A DNA stretch of 32,581 nt from JBOFEH01 sp051650265 (GCA_051650265.1 JBOFIR010000160.1:1-32581), one strand, 5' to 3'. Positions 15,909 to 24,171 are shown, numbered from the stretch's first letter. Numbers and translations: made by a program. The notes: generated from the letters alone by a model not told the origin.

Positions 15909-15971
15909 TAAGGTGTAAAAATTGTCTTGTATCTTCGCATGGCGGAGAATGAGAACAAGGAGGAACCTTAT

Positions 15972-16577
15972 ATGAATAAGAAAGTAGTCAGTACAAAGCA
16001 GTTAGCGCTTGTGGGTATTTTGAGTGCGCTCATTATGATCATGGCCTACACACCGCTAGGGATTATCCCTATACCGGGAATGGCGGCAACCATTCTACAT
16101 ATTCCAGTCATTATAGGGGCTATGTTGTTAGGTCCTAAGATTGGATTGATACTAGGAGGTGTCATGGGAATTGCGACAATGAGCCGTGCATGGCTCATGC
16201 CGACAGGACCATTAGACCTTTTCTTTAGGAATCCATTGGTATCTATTTTGCCAAGGCTTTTTATTGGAGTCATCGCCTATTATGTCTACAAGTTAATCGT
16301 AAACTTTGTGAAGAAGCAGTATATGAGTGATCTCTTAGCAAGTTTGTGCGGGGCGATTGCAAACTCAATACTGACTTTAGGAACGCTGATGTTGATTTAT
16401 TATAAACCACTGAATGCACTAGCAGGTGAGCAACTAGGGATGAGTGCCTGGGCATTGATTGGGGTCATTTTGACAACGAATGCAATTGGGGAGTTGTTAG
16501 CAACAGGAATCATTATCCCTCCTATTGTGGCAAACTTAAGAAAAGTGAGGAAAACAGAACATGTTACTAGTAATTGA
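15972..16577 (+). CDS. ECF transporter S component, probably for pantothenate
   Basis: The 201-aa protein has about six membrane segments, opens with the family TKQLALVGILSALIMIMAYTPLG (in part) and holds HIPVIIGAMLLGPKIG and the G-rich loop GGVMGIATM. S components bind a vitamin and work with a shared energy module (EcfA/A'/T) encoded elsewhere. The gene overlaps coaX, the first enzyme of CoA synthesis, by 17 bases, so pantothenate is the likely substrate (PanT-type). The ATG at 15972 is preceded by AAGGAGG; the frame is open 45 bases further upstream but without a site. Confidence 0.8.
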   Translation: MNKKVVSTKQLALVGILSALIMIMAYTPLGIIPIPGMAATILHIPVIIGAMLLGPKIGLILGGVMGIATMSRAWLMPTGPLDLFFRNPLVSILPRLFIGVIAYYVYKLIVNFVKKQYMSDLLASLCGAIANSILTLGTLMLIYYKPLNALAGEQLGMSAWALIGVILTTNAIGELLATGIIIPPIVANLRKVRKTEHVTSN

Positions 16578-17334
16578 TGTAGGGAATACAAATATTGTTG
16601 TAGGTGTGATGAAACACCAGGAGCTGATTGCTAGCTTTAGACTCACCACACAGATGACAAGAACATCTGATGAATATGGCGTAACTTTAGTAAGTATGTT
16701 AGGTCATAGTGGCATTCAAAGAAATCAAATCAAAGATGTCATCATTGGGTCAGTGGTACCAGACATCATGTATTCATTAATTAATAGCATAAAAAAATAT
16801 TTTGAGATCAAACCTATGATTGTCAGTACAGAACTTGATACAGGGATTGTTGTCAAAACAGATAATCCAAAAGAAGTAGGGGTTGACCGTATTATCAATT
16901 GTGTGGCAGGCTATGAATTATTCGGTGGGCCATGTATGGTGATTGATTTTGGAACAGCTACAACATATGATGTACTCAATGAAAAGGGTGAATTCATCGC
17001 AGGGATCACATCCCCAGGAATCCGTATCTGTGCAGATGCACTTTGGTCATGCGCAGCGCAGCTTCCACAGATTGAGATCAAAAAACCAAAAAGGATTTTA
17101 GATGCCAAAAACACTGTGGTGAGTATGCAGGCGGGTCTTGTTTATGGTTATATTGGTCAGGTGGAATATATTGTGAGCAAGGCAAAGGAAGAACTTGGTG
17201 CGCCAGATATGAAAGTCATTGCGACAGGTGGTCTTGCAAAAATCATAAGAGAGGGAACAGAGATGATTGATCATTATGATCCACTCTTGACACTCAAAGG
17301 TTTAGAAATGATTTATCAACGTAATAAAAAATAA
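16561..17334 (+). CDS. coaX: Type III pantothenate kinase
   Basis: CoaX phosphorylates pantothenate in the first step of CoA synthesis and is not inhibited by CoA. The 257-aa length is normal. Motifs seen are the N-terminal ATP-binding DVGNTNIVVG (residues 6-15), PKEVGVDRIIN, the DFGTATTYDVL phosphate-binding segment with the catalytic Asp region, and GAITPG-like AGITSPG. The ATG overlaps the end of the S-component gene, and AGTGAGG lies inside that gene, so the two are translationally coupled: uptake and trapping of the vitamin in one unit. Confidence 0.95.
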   Translation: MLLVIDVGNTNIVVGVMKHQELIASFRLTTQMTRTSDEYGVTLVSMLGHSGIQRNQIKDVIIGSVVPDIMYSLINSIKKYFEIKPMIVSTELDTGIVVKTDNPKEVGVDRIINCVAGYELFGGPCMVIDFGTATTYDVLNEKGEFIAGITSPGIRICADALWSCAAQLPQIEIKKPKRILDAKNTVVSMQAGLVYGYIGQVEYIVSKAKEELGAPDMKVIATGGLAKIIREGTEMIDHYDPLLTLKGLEMIYQRNKK

Positions 17335-17341
17335 AGTAGTA

Positions 17342-17370
17342 AAGTCAGTCTTTTGGAGACTGGCTTTTTT
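17342..17370 (+). terminator. Intrinsic terminator after coaX
   Basis: The arms 17342-17351 and 17357-17366 pair over 10 bp with one G-U pair, followed by TTTTTT up to 17370. Confidence 0.85.
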
Positions 17371-17464
17371 AGTGTGGCTGCTAAGCATTTCATGACTGGA
17401 CAAACCAATAAAGATTTTTGAGTATGTATGAAAGAGGTATGAAAAAGAGAAACTAAAAATACAG

Positions 17465-17493
17465 TTGACAAAAGATACTTCTCAGATTATGCT
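17465..17493 (+). promoter_or_regulatory. Promoter of the csoR-copA operon
   Basis: TTGACA (17465-17470), exactly 17 bases and TATGCT (17488-17493) form a strong sigma-A promoter. Confidence 0.85.
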
Positions 17494-17505
17494 AAATACA
17501 AGACA

Positions 17506-17518
17506 CCCCCCAGGGGGG
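17506..17518. promoter_or_regulatory. CsoR-type operator overlapping the transcription start
   Basis: CCCCCCAGGGGGG is a perfect dyad of C6-A-G6, flanked by ACA and AGG, 13 bases after the -10. G/C-tract dyads of this kind are the known operators of CsoR-family repressors. The G tract runs directly into the GGAGGAGG ribosome site of csoR. Confidence 0.75.
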
Positions 17519-17534
17519 AGGAGGATGTGAAAAT

Positions 17535-17801
17535 ATGAATGAAGATAAGAAAAAAGCACTCCAATCACTTAAGACAGCTAAAGGACAAATTGAAGGCATT
17601 ATTAAGATGATTGAAGATGAAAGATATTGTATTGATGTTGCCAACCAGATTAGCGCGGCACAATCATTACTTAAACGAGCCAATTTGATGGTGCTAAAAA
17701 GTCACCTAAGACATTGTGTAAAGGATGCCTGTCATAATGGACAAGGAGATGAAAAAATTGAAGAAATCGTTAAAATATTTGAAAAGGTTATGGAAAAGTA
17801 A
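17535..17801 (+). CDS. csoR: Copper-sensing transcriptional repressor CsoR
   Basis: The 88-aa all-helical protein of the CsoR/FrmR family (DUF156) has the copper-binding set Cys32, His57 and Cys61, with spacing identical to the C-25-H-4-C pattern of characterised CsoR. It releases its operator when Cu(I) binds, switching on the export ATPase. The family start (KKALQSLKTAKGQIEGIIKMIE in part) is typical. It is the first gene of an operon with copA, whose ATG lies 10 bases after its stop; the copA ribosome site begins at the csoR stop codon. The operator at 17506-17518 indicates self-regulation. Confidence 0.93.
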   Translation: MNEDKKKALQSLKTAKGQIEGIIKMIEDERYCIDVANQISAAQSLLKRANLMVLKSHLRHCVKDACHNGQGDEKIEEIVKIFEKVMEK

Positions 17802-17810
17802 GGAGGAGAG

Positions 17811-20033
17811 ATGATGGAGAAACAGACGTATAAGATAGAGGGGATGACTTGCTCAGCATGTGCAAACCGTGTTGAACGTGTCACCAAAAAGTTAGAAGGT
17901 ATAGATAATGCAGTGGTTAACTTTGCAAGTGAGAAACTGACAGTAGAATGTGATCCACAGAAAGTGAGTTATGAACAGATCAAAGGTGCCGTGGAGAAGG
18001 CTGGCTATAAACTTGTTAGTGAAGATGAAAAGAAGGTAGAGAAGCAGGTAATGACACCTGAGCGTAAACTATTTTACCGTTTTATTCTCTCACTTGTTTT
18101 TGCAGTACCACTTCTTATTATTAGTATGGGACATATGGTAGGGATGCCGTTACCAATGAGTCTTGATCCAATGCACAATCCACTTAATTTTGCACTGATA
18201 CAACTCGTGCTTACATTACCGGTCATGCTCATTGGTTATAAGTTCTATGTGGTAGGATTCAAAAATCTATTTAAGATGAGTCCTAATATGGATTCACTGA
18301 TTGCTATAGGAACATTAGCAGCAGTAGTATATGGCTTCTACGCGATTTATCGTATTATGCAAGGGGATACCATGTATGCGATGCACCTTTACTTTGAATC
18401 TGCAGCTGTAATTCTGGCACTGATTACACTTGGGAAGTACTTAGAGGCGGTTTCTAAAGGTAAGACTTCAGAAGCAATCAAAAAGCTCATGGGCTTAGCA
18501 CCTAGAACGGCGACAGTTATTCGTGGCAATAAAGAACTTGAGGTACTTCTAGAAGGGGTTGTCGTAGGTGATATAGTCGTTGTCAAACCTGGGGAGAAGC
18601 TGCCAGTAGATGGTGAAGTGATAGAAGGAGGTACGGCTGTAGATGAATCAATGCTTACAGGAGAAAGTATTCCTGTAGAAAAGACGATCGGCAGTCAAGT
18701 GATTGGGGCAAGTATCAATAAGACTGGATTTATTAAGTACCGTGCGACAAAAGTTGGTAAAGATACGGCACTGGCACAAATCGTTAAGCTTGTAGAAGAT
18801 GCGCAGGGAAGCAAAGCACCTATTGCACAGATGGCAGATAAGATTTCTGCATATTTTGTGCCGATAGTCATTGGACTTGCGATCCTTTCAACGATTGGAT
18901 GGCTTATTGCAGGAGAGACGGCAGTCTTTGCACTTACTATTTTTATAGCAGTACTCGTTATTGCATGTCCATGTGCGCTGGGCCTTGCAACACCAACTGC
19001 GATTATGGTAGGGACAGGAAAAGGTGCAGAAAATGGTGTGCTGATCAAAGGCGGAGAAGCACTCGAAACCGCATACAAAGTAGATACGATTGTCTTTGAT
19101 AAGACGGGGACACTAACAGAAGGTAAACCTAAAGTGACAGATATTTTAGCAATTATAGAGGAAAAAGATAGGCTATTGGCACTTGCAGCGAGTGCAGAAA
19201 AAGGATCAGAGCATCCACTTGGTGAAGCAATCGTGACATATGCTATGGAGAAGAAGTTACAATTAAGTGAAATTGAACACTTTGAGAATATCCCAGGTCA
19301 TGGAATCGAAGTTATCATAGAAGGTAAAAGAATTTTGCTCGGAAATAAGAAACTTATGGTAAAATATCATATTGACGATAGTATGCTCATTGCGCAGAGT
19401 AATCAGCTCGCAGAAGAAGGTAAAACACCTATGTATATGGCGATTGATGGCCAAATGGGTGGAATCATTGCTGTAGCGGATACTGTAAAGGCAACGAGTA
19501 AAAAAGCAATTGAGACCCTCCATGAGATGGGACTAAAAGTAGCTATGATTACAGGGGATCACCGAAAGACTGCTGAAGCCATTGCAAAGCAAGTTGGTAT
19601 TGATATTGTACTTGCAGAAGTATTACCAGAAGATAAGGCAAGCGAAGTTAAGCGTTTACAATCAGAAGGTAAGAAAGTGGCCATGGTAGGTGATGGGATC
19701 AATGATGCACCAGCTTTAGTACAAGCTGATATAGGGATTGCCATTGGCTCAGGTACAGATGTAGCTATTGAGTCAGCTGATATTGTACTCATGAGAAGTG
19801 ATCTAATGGATGTACCGACAGCAATCAAGCTCAGCAAAGCAACTATCCGTAATATCAAACAAAATCTATTTTGGGCCTTTGGATATAACGTACTTGGTAT
19901 ACCAGTAGCTATGGGACTTCTTCATATACTTGGAGGACCACTGCTCAATCCAATGATTGCAGCAGCAGCTATGAGCTTAAGTTCAGTCTCTGTATTAACT
20001 AATGCACTGAGACTCAAACGTTTCAAGCCCTAA
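17811..20033 (+). CDS. copA: Copper-translocating P1B-type ATPase
   Basis: CopA exports Cu(I) from the cytoplasm using ATP. The 740-aa protein has one N-terminal heavy-metal domain with GMTCSACA, membrane segments from about residue 85, the actuator TGES motif (MLTGESIPV), the metal-site CPC at 386-388 in the sixth transmembrane helix, the phosphorylated Asp430 in DKTGT, the nucleotide-domain SEHPLGEAI and the hinge MVGDGINDAPAL. The last helices carry the YN and MSLSSVSV copper ligands of the P1B-1 group. Either the ATG at 17811 or the one at 17814 may be used; AGGAGG is four or seven bases away. It is co-transcribed with csoR. Confidence 0.95.
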   Translation: MMEKQTYKIEGMTCSACANRVERVTKKLEGIDNAVVNFASEKLTVECDPQKVSYEQIKGAVEKAGYKLVSEDEKKVEKQVMTPERKLFYRFILSLVFAVPLLIISMGHMVGMPLPMSLDPMHNPLNFALIQLVLTLPVMLIGYKFYVVGFKNLFKMSPNMDSLIAIGTLAAVVYGFYAIYRIMQGDTMYAMHLYFESAAVILALITLGKYLEAVSKGKTSEAIKKLMGLAPRTATVIRGNKELEVLLEGVVVGDIVVVKPGEKLPVDGEVIEGGTAVDESMLTGESIPVEKTIGSQVIGASINKTGFIKYRATKVGKDTALAQIVKLVEDAQGSKAPIAQMADKISAYFVPIVIGLAILSTIGWLIAGETAVFALTIFIAVLVIACPCALGLATPTAIMVGTGKGAENGVLIKGGEALETAYKVDTIVFDKTGTLTEGKPKVTDILAIIEEKDRLLALAASAEKGSEHPLGEAIVTYAMEKKLQLSEIEHFENIPGHGIEVIIEGKRILLGNKKLMVKYHIDDSMLIAQSNQLAEEGKTPMYMAIDGQMGGIIAVADTVKATSKKAIETLHEMGLKVAMITGDHRKTAEAIAKQVGIDIVLAEVLPEDKASEVKRLQSEGKKVAMVGDGINDAPALVQADIGIAIGSGTDVAIESADIVLMRSDLMDVPTAIKLSKATIRNIKQNLFWAFGYNVLGIPVAMGLLHILGGPLLNPMIAAAAMSLSSVSVLTNALRLKRFKP

Positions 20034-20055
20034 GATATGAGTATGGAGGTAGAAA

Positions 20056-20559
20056 GTGGGCAAAGTTTATCAATTTCCTAAGAAAAACGTAGGTGCACCT
20101 GCACCTCACAAAAATATTAAGTCTGAAGAGCAGATGGCGATGCAAAATACAGTTTCGCTATTGGTAGGTGTGTATAAAGAACGTATCGAAGAATTGCGTC
20201 AGTATAAAGAAGAGATTAGGAAAAAAGATGGGACACATGTAAAAAATCCAAAAGAGTTACTCAAGGTGATCAAAGACCTCAACAAAATGTTTTATAAATA
20301 TGGCATTTCAGTAGGTGGTTATCGCTTTTTGACACTCAATGAGGCGGAAGTCATCTATATCAATGAGAACAAACTCTTTTATGTAGAAGAAAAACAAAGA
20401 GTAGGCAAAGCAACTTGTTATCAACAAGGTGAGTTCATTGCAACATTTGAATATCATAAATTTACTTTAGTGCTAGAAGATCAACTTTTTGGTGTGCTAG
20501 ATGAACGGATTTCAGATCTAGAGATTACCATTAGAACATTACAAAATACAAAGATTTGA
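20056..20559 (+). CDS. Hypothetical protein downstream of copA
   Basis: The 167-aa soluble protein starts at GTG six bases after GGAGG and only 22 bases after copA. The first part is basic and Pro/Ala-containing (GKVYQFPKKNVGAPAPHKN), about 25-85 is helical with coiled-coil character (YKERIEELRQYKEEIRKK), and the rest is mostly beta (YRFLTLNEAEVIYINENKLFYVEE). It has no signal peptide or membrane segment, and no metal-binding cysteine motif (a single Cys). I do not recognise the family. Its place suggests read-through from the copper operon, but nothing in it points to copper. Confidence 0.7.
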   Translation: MGKVYQFPKKNVGAPAPHKNIKSEEQMAMQNTVSLLVGVYKERIEELRQYKEEIRKKDGTHVKNPKELLKVIKDLNKMFYKYGISVGGYRFLTLNEAEVIYINENKLFYVEEKQRVGKATCYQQGEFIATFEYHKFTLVLEDQLFGVLDERISDLEITIRTLQNTKI

Positions 20560-20560
20560 T

Positions 20561-20597
20561 GAAGAGGGTTAAGCGTGAATGCTTAACCCTCTTTCTT
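20561..20597 (+). terminator. Intrinsic terminator after the copA operon
   Basis: AGAGGGTTAAGC (20563-20574) pairs perfectly with 20581-20592 over 12 bp around a 6-base loop, followed by TTCTTT. Confidence 0.85.
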
Positions 20598-20636
20598 TAT
20601 ATGAATAAAAAAATTCTGAAAAATATTCTATGATAG

Positions 20637-20665
20637 TTGACATGTGATATTATACGTCATATAAT
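20637..20665 (+). promoter_or_regulatory. Promoter of the padR-DUF1700-DUF4097 operon
   Basis: TTGACA (20637-20642), exactly 17 bases and TATAAT (20660-20665) form a fully consensus promoter. The -10 lies inside the first of two palindromic operators. Confidence 0.9.
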
Positions 20666-20699
20666 ATGCGTATAAACAATATTATACGTCGTATAATAT
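20647..20699. promoter_or_regulatory. Tandem palindromic operators of the padR operon
   Basis: Two 21-bp dyads of the form ATATTATACG-T-CGTATAATAT lie 32 bases apart. The downstream copy (20679-20699) is a perfect 10-1-10 inverted repeat; the upstream copy (20647-20667) has one mismatch and covers the spacer and -10. They are the likely binding sites of the PadR protein encoded directly downstream. Confidence 0.75.
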
Positions 20700-20732
20700 A
20701 ACGGACGCAATAATATGGAAGGAGCGACATAT

Positions 20733-21053
20733 ATGGCGATACAATTAGGAGGAAGTTTACTTGATGCCTGTGTATTAGCAGTAGTAAAGCGAGAAGATGC
20801 TTACGGCTACAAGCTTACACAGGAAGTCAGAGAAGCTTTGGAAATATCAGAATCTACACTTTATCCAGTATTACGCAGGTTACAAAAAGAAGGCTGCTTA
20901 GAAACTTATGATGAACCTTACCAAGGAAGAAATAGAAGATATTATAAGATTACTCCAGAAGGGGCAGAGCGCTATGATGCATTTATAGATGAATGGGAAG
21001 CATATAAAGAAAGAGTGGATCATGTATTAATAGGAGGAAGTAAGGATGAATAG
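20733..21053 (+). CDS. PadR-family transcriptional regulator
   Basis: The 106-aa protein is a winged helix with the family pattern LDACVLAVVKREDAYGYKLTQEV, SESTLYPVLRRLQKEGCLETYDE (in part), a GRNRRYYKIT wing and a short C-terminal dimer helix. This is the small PadR subfamily-2 form. The ATG at 20733 follows AGGAG by about eight bases; an ATG at 20715 in frame has no site. The stop overlaps the next gene by eight bases. PadR-DUF1700-DUF4097 gene sets recur in Firmicutes and are associated with the cell envelope. Self-repression at 20647-20699 is inferred. Confidence 0.92.
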   Translation: MAIQLGGSLLDACVLAVVKREDAYGYKLTQEVREALEISESTLYPVLRRLQKEGCLETYDEPYQGRNRRYYKITPEGAERYDAFIDEWEAYKERVDHVLIGGSKDE

Positions 21054-21642
21054 AGAAACATTTATCAGAGAGCTCAGACTCAAAATTGCAAGATTACCAC
21101 AAGAAGAATTAGAAGCAGCAATTGCTTATTACGAAGAATATTTTGATGAAGCAGGACCAGAGTATGAAGCAGAGATTATCAAAGAATTAGGATCTCCTCC
21201 ACAAATTGCCAAGCAGATTATGGGTGAACATGTGCTCAGAGAAGCGGAGCAAAAGCCAATGTCACCAAAGAAGAGCTTAGGTGCAGTATGGATTGTCATC
21301 TTAGCAATCTTTGCAAGTCCAATTGCATTTCCTCTTGCCATTGCTTTTGTAGCAGTGCTCTTTGCACTCGGAGTGACAGTGGTTTCCTTACTTTTTGCAG
21401 GTGTCGTAACAGTGGCTGCATTAGGGATTGGATTTGTAGTTGCTATAGTTGCTTCATTTACAACTTTATTTATCCATCCAGCAACAGGGGTTTTTATGAT
21501 TGGTACAGCACTCACATTAGGTGGTATAGCATTACTCGTAGGGCTACTATTGGCGGTAGTGATCCGCAAGGGCATCCCTGCACTTACAACTATGATTGTT
21601 AAAGCTTTTAATCGTCTCAGAGGGGAGAAGAAAGTATGTTAA
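21046..21642 (+). CDS. DUF1700 family membrane protein
   Basis: The 198-aa protein has a soluble N-terminal helical domain (about 1-70, with the family RLPQEELEAAIAYYEEYFDEAG and IIKELGSPPQIAKQI) and three or four membrane segments from about residue 80 to 185. The family is found with PadR regulators and DUF4097 proteins and may act as a membrane-bound sensor or partner, but no activity is established. It overlaps padR by eight bases and the next gene by seven, so all three are translationally coupled. Confidence 0.88.
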   Translation: MNRETFIRELRLKIARLPQEELEAAIAYYEEYFDEAGPEYEAEIIKELGSPPQIAKQIMGEHVLREAEQKPMSPKKSLGAVWIVILAIFASPIAFPLAIAFVAVLFALGVTVVSLLFAGVVTVAALGIGFVVAIVASFTTLFIHPATGVFMIGTALTLGGIALLVGLLLAVVIRKGIPALTTMIVKAFNRLRGEKKVC

Positions 21643-22562
21643 GAAAAAGAACAATAGCAAGTATTGCAGTATGTATGATCGGCGTTGGCGTCGGGTTGAG
21701 TATAGTAGGTGTCACTTTGGGCGGGCATATGGGTGTGAGCTTTAGCTCTACAGGAATCACTTGGGGACCAAAGGCTTCAGAGTTCGTGAGTGTAAGTAGT
21801 GGTGGCAGACAGGTGGTAGAAAATGAAGTGTTGACTCCTTTCAAACAAATGAATCTAGATATCGGTGTTTCAAATGTATATGTAGTAGATGGAGAAGACT
21901 ATAGTATCTCTATTGATATGAATCAAGATATTCCCATTAGATATGAGATACGTGGTGATGAGCTGTATGTCACACAAAGAAATATCAAACATATTGGTGG
22001 GATCAATGGGAGAGTAGGTAATGTGACAATCACCGTGCCAAAAGATGTCACATTAGAAGAAGGTCATATCAGTATGGGTGTAGGTAATTGGGAAATTGGT
22101 GGATTTGCACTTGATAAACTAAGCGTAGATGGCGGTGTAGGTAATCTTAAAATTACAGATACTGTGGCAAGAAAATTAGAGATTGAGGCTGGAGTAGGGA
22201 ATATGACGCTTGATAGGGTAACTAGTGATCAGATGCGCCTCATGGGTGGCATGGGCGACTATAAGGGGCGTAATCTCGTGGCCAACAAAATATATGCTGA
22301 AGGTGGCGTAGGCAATATTGAACTACAAGGAACTTTTAAGGGTGACATAGAAGTTTCAGGTGGTATGGGTAATATAGAAGTAACGACAACAGAACCTTTG
22401 TCAGCATATGCAATTGATGTCAGTAAGGGCGTGGGGTCTGTAAGCATCAACGATCAAAAAATTAGGGGGCTTGATGACTATAGAAGTCATTCAGGTGGAC
22501 AGTACCTACTGGAGGTTGACTGTGGTGTAGGGAATGTAAGTATTAATACAGGTGAAAACTAA
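21636..22562 (+). CDS. DUF4097 family protein with repeated GVGN beta-turns
   Basis: The 308-aa protein has an N-terminal membrane anchor or signal (about 8-30, ASIAVCMIGVGVGLSIVGVTLGG in part), then an all-beta domain. From about residue 125 a short motif recurs about every 20 residues: RVGNVTI, GVGNWEI, GVGNLKI, GVGNMTL, GMGDYKG, GVGNIEL, GMGNIEV, GVGSVSI and GVGNVSI. This predicts a beta-solenoid in which each coil turns at G-V/M-G-N. It is the third gene of the padR operon, probably displayed at the outer side of the membrane. Its ligand is unknown. Confidence 0.85.
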   Translation: MLRKRTIASIAVCMIGVGVGLSIVGVTLGGHMGVSFSSTGITWGPKASEFVSVSSGGRQVVENEVLTPFKQMNLDIGVSNVYVVDGEDYSISIDMNQDIPIRYEIRGDELYVTQRNIKHIGGINGRVGNVTITVPKDVTLEEGHISMGVGNWEIGGFALDKLSVDGGVGNLKITDTVARKLEIEAGVGNMTLDRVTSDQMRLMGGMGDYKGRNLVANKIYAEGGVGNIELQGTFKGDIEVSGGMGNIEVTTTEPLSAYAIDVSKGVGSVSINDQKIRGLDDYRSHSGGQYLLEVDCGVGNVSINTGEN

Positions 22563-22566
22563 TTTT

Positions 22567-22600
22567 AAAGTACTGGCTCTAAGGGCTAGTACTTTTGTTT
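22567..22600 (+). terminator. Intrinsic terminator after the DUF4097 gene
   Basis: AAAGTACT (22567-22574) pairs with AGTACTTT (22588-22595), with further pairing of GGC and GCT toward the loop, and is followed by TGTTTT. Confidence 0.75.
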
Positions 22601-22677
22601 TATGATGAAAAGAACAATAATAAACATGGTGATCAGGGAAAGACTAGACTATAATAATAAAAAAAGAGGAGGAGCGT

Positions 22678-23397
22678 ATGAAAAAGTACGAACAAGAAAT
22701 CAGTGTTGCTTTGATGCGGTGGAAAAGTACACTGAGACGGCCACCAAGTATGATGGAGAAAGCATCCAAGGGTGTTCAGATAAAGATTAATAGCCTGTAT
22801 CCAGAGAAATATCACCAGCTCCTAACAAAGGCGATCAAGCAGATGACAGAGGCGGTACTTACAGGCTCAGAATATACAACACCACAACCCCGTATTGATT
22901 TATCTTTGAGAGAGAGGGACCGCTTAGCGAGAGAAGTGAGCAATCGGTATAAGACAGTTGCCATGGTAGAAGGTGCGGGGACTGGGGCAGGTGGCATCAT
23001 GTTAGGGCTAGCGGATTTTCCGCTATTACTTGGCATTAAGATGAAAGTGCTTTATGAGATTGCTGCGATCTACGGCTTTAATGTCAAAGACTATACAGAA
23101 CGTATTTATATTTTATCCATATTTGAACTGGCCTTTTCTAGTCAAGAACATACGATAGAGGTATTGGAACGAATGGAGAATTGGGATAGCTATAAACATA
23201 CTGTCTCAGAGGCACAATTAGAGATTGATTGGCGTAGGTTCCAGCAGGAGTATAGAGATTATTTAGACCTTGCTAAACTGATGCAAATGCTACCTTTTAT
23301 AGGAGCGCCAGTAGGGGCATATGTTAATAGTAAGTTACTAAAAAAACTCAGTTATACAGCGATGCAAGCCTATCGTATGAGATGGATTCACAACTAA
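22678..23397 (+). CDS. EcsC family protein
   Basis: The 239-aa protein matches the EcsC family: an amphipathic N-terminal helix region, RLAREVSNRYKTVAMVEGAGTGAGG (in part), the hydrophobic GIMLGLADFPLLLGIKMKVLYEIAAIYGF in part, and a C-terminal LPFIGAPVGAYVNSKLLKKLSYTAMQAYR (in part). In Bacillus ecsC follows the ecsAB ABC transporter, but no such genes are here. The biochemical role of the family is unknown to me. AGAGGAGGAG precedes the ATG. The next gene begins 14 bases downstream, so the two form an operon. Confidence 0.85.
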   Translation: MKKYEQEISVALMRWKSTLRRPPSMMEKASKGVQIKINSLYPEKYHQLLTKAIKQMTEAVLTGSEYTTPQPRIDLSLRERDRLAREVSNRYKTVAMVEGAGTGAGGIMLGLADFPLLLGIKMKVLYEIAAIYGFNVKDYTERIYILSIFELAFSSQEHTIEVLERMENWDSYKHTVSEAQLEIDWRRFQQEYRDYLDLAKLMQMLPFIGAPVGAYVNSKLLKKLSYTAMQAYRMRWIHN

Positions 23398-23411
23398 TCA
23401 GGGGGAGAGAT

Positions 23412-24152
23412 ATGCTACTACAAAAAGTTACGAATAGAGAAACTATCAAAAAATTAATAGATCAAGAGCCAATTACAAACTTAAACATGATAGGTGCATT
23501 AAATTACGCAAAGGAAGTAGTTATTTATGTAGATGATGATCAGGAGCCAACGGGTGTCTATCTATGTGTGGACGGATTAAGTTATCTTTATACTTGTAAC
23601 ATGGCATTTGTCGATGCAGTATGTACACAGGTCGAGCAGGAGGAATTTTGTTTTTCAGGGGTCAAAAAAGAGATTGTAGATTATATGAGGCAAAAATACA
23701 CAATGACATGGGAGCATCCTTGTGATATTTATTATTATCCGGGGTGTGAAGTGGATCTTGGAAATGTAGCACATGAAGTTGTGTCAATACCGTGTACAGA
23801 AGCATCACATATCAATCAATATTATACGTTCAAAAGCGATGAGAGCTTGGATGAGATTGAACAGAATCTGAGTATGAGACCAAGTGCGGGAATTTATCAA
23901 GATGGACAATTAGTATGCTGGTTACTGATACATGAGGATGATTCTATGGGAATCATGTATACAATGGAGGGGTATCGTCGCAGGGGATATGCAGTAGATG
24001 TTACGTTGGTGCTTATGGATCAGATTCTAAAACGCGGTAAAATCCCGTATCTTCAGATACTAGAAAGTAATGGAATGTCACCAGGACTTGCAATCGGGTG
24101 TGGCTTTGTAAAAGCGGGTAAGTGTAGTTGGTTTGGACTAAGATGTACTTGA
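23412..24152 (+). CDS. GNAT family N-acetyltransferase
   Basis: The 246-aa protein has a C-terminal GNAT domain (about 155-246). The acetyl-CoA-binding loop is visible as YTMEGYRRRGYAVDVTLVLMDQIL (in part), followed by LQILESNGMSPGLAIGCGFVKAG, the usual N-x-x-(S/A)-x-x-(L)-x-x-x-x-GF pattern. The N-terminal half (about 1-150) is a second, weaker domain, as in glycine N-acyltransferase-like and FR47-type proteins. The ATG at 23412 follows GGGGGAGAG; the open frame from 23382 overlaps the end of the EcsC gene and has no better site. The acceptor substrate is not known. Confidence 0.85.
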   Translation: MLLQKVTNRETIKKLIDQEPITNLNMIGALNYAKEVVIYVDDDQEPTGVYLCVDGLSYLYTCNMAFVDAVCTQVEQEEFCFSGVKKEIVDYMRQKYTMTWEHPCDIYYYPGCEVDLGNVAHEVVSIPCTEASHINQYYTFKSDESLDEIEQNLSMRPSAGIYQDGQLVCWLLIHEDDSMGIMYTMEGYRRRGYAVDVTLVLMDQILKRGKIPYLQILESNGMSPGLAIGCGFVKAGKCSWFGLRCT

Positions 24153-24171
24153 TAAAAATGAAAGTGAAACC

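Noticed and set aside
20647..20699. Twin palindromes considered as transposon ends or attachment sites
   Set aside because: They sit exactly on a consensus promoter before a repressor gene, with no recombinase nearby; operators explain them better.
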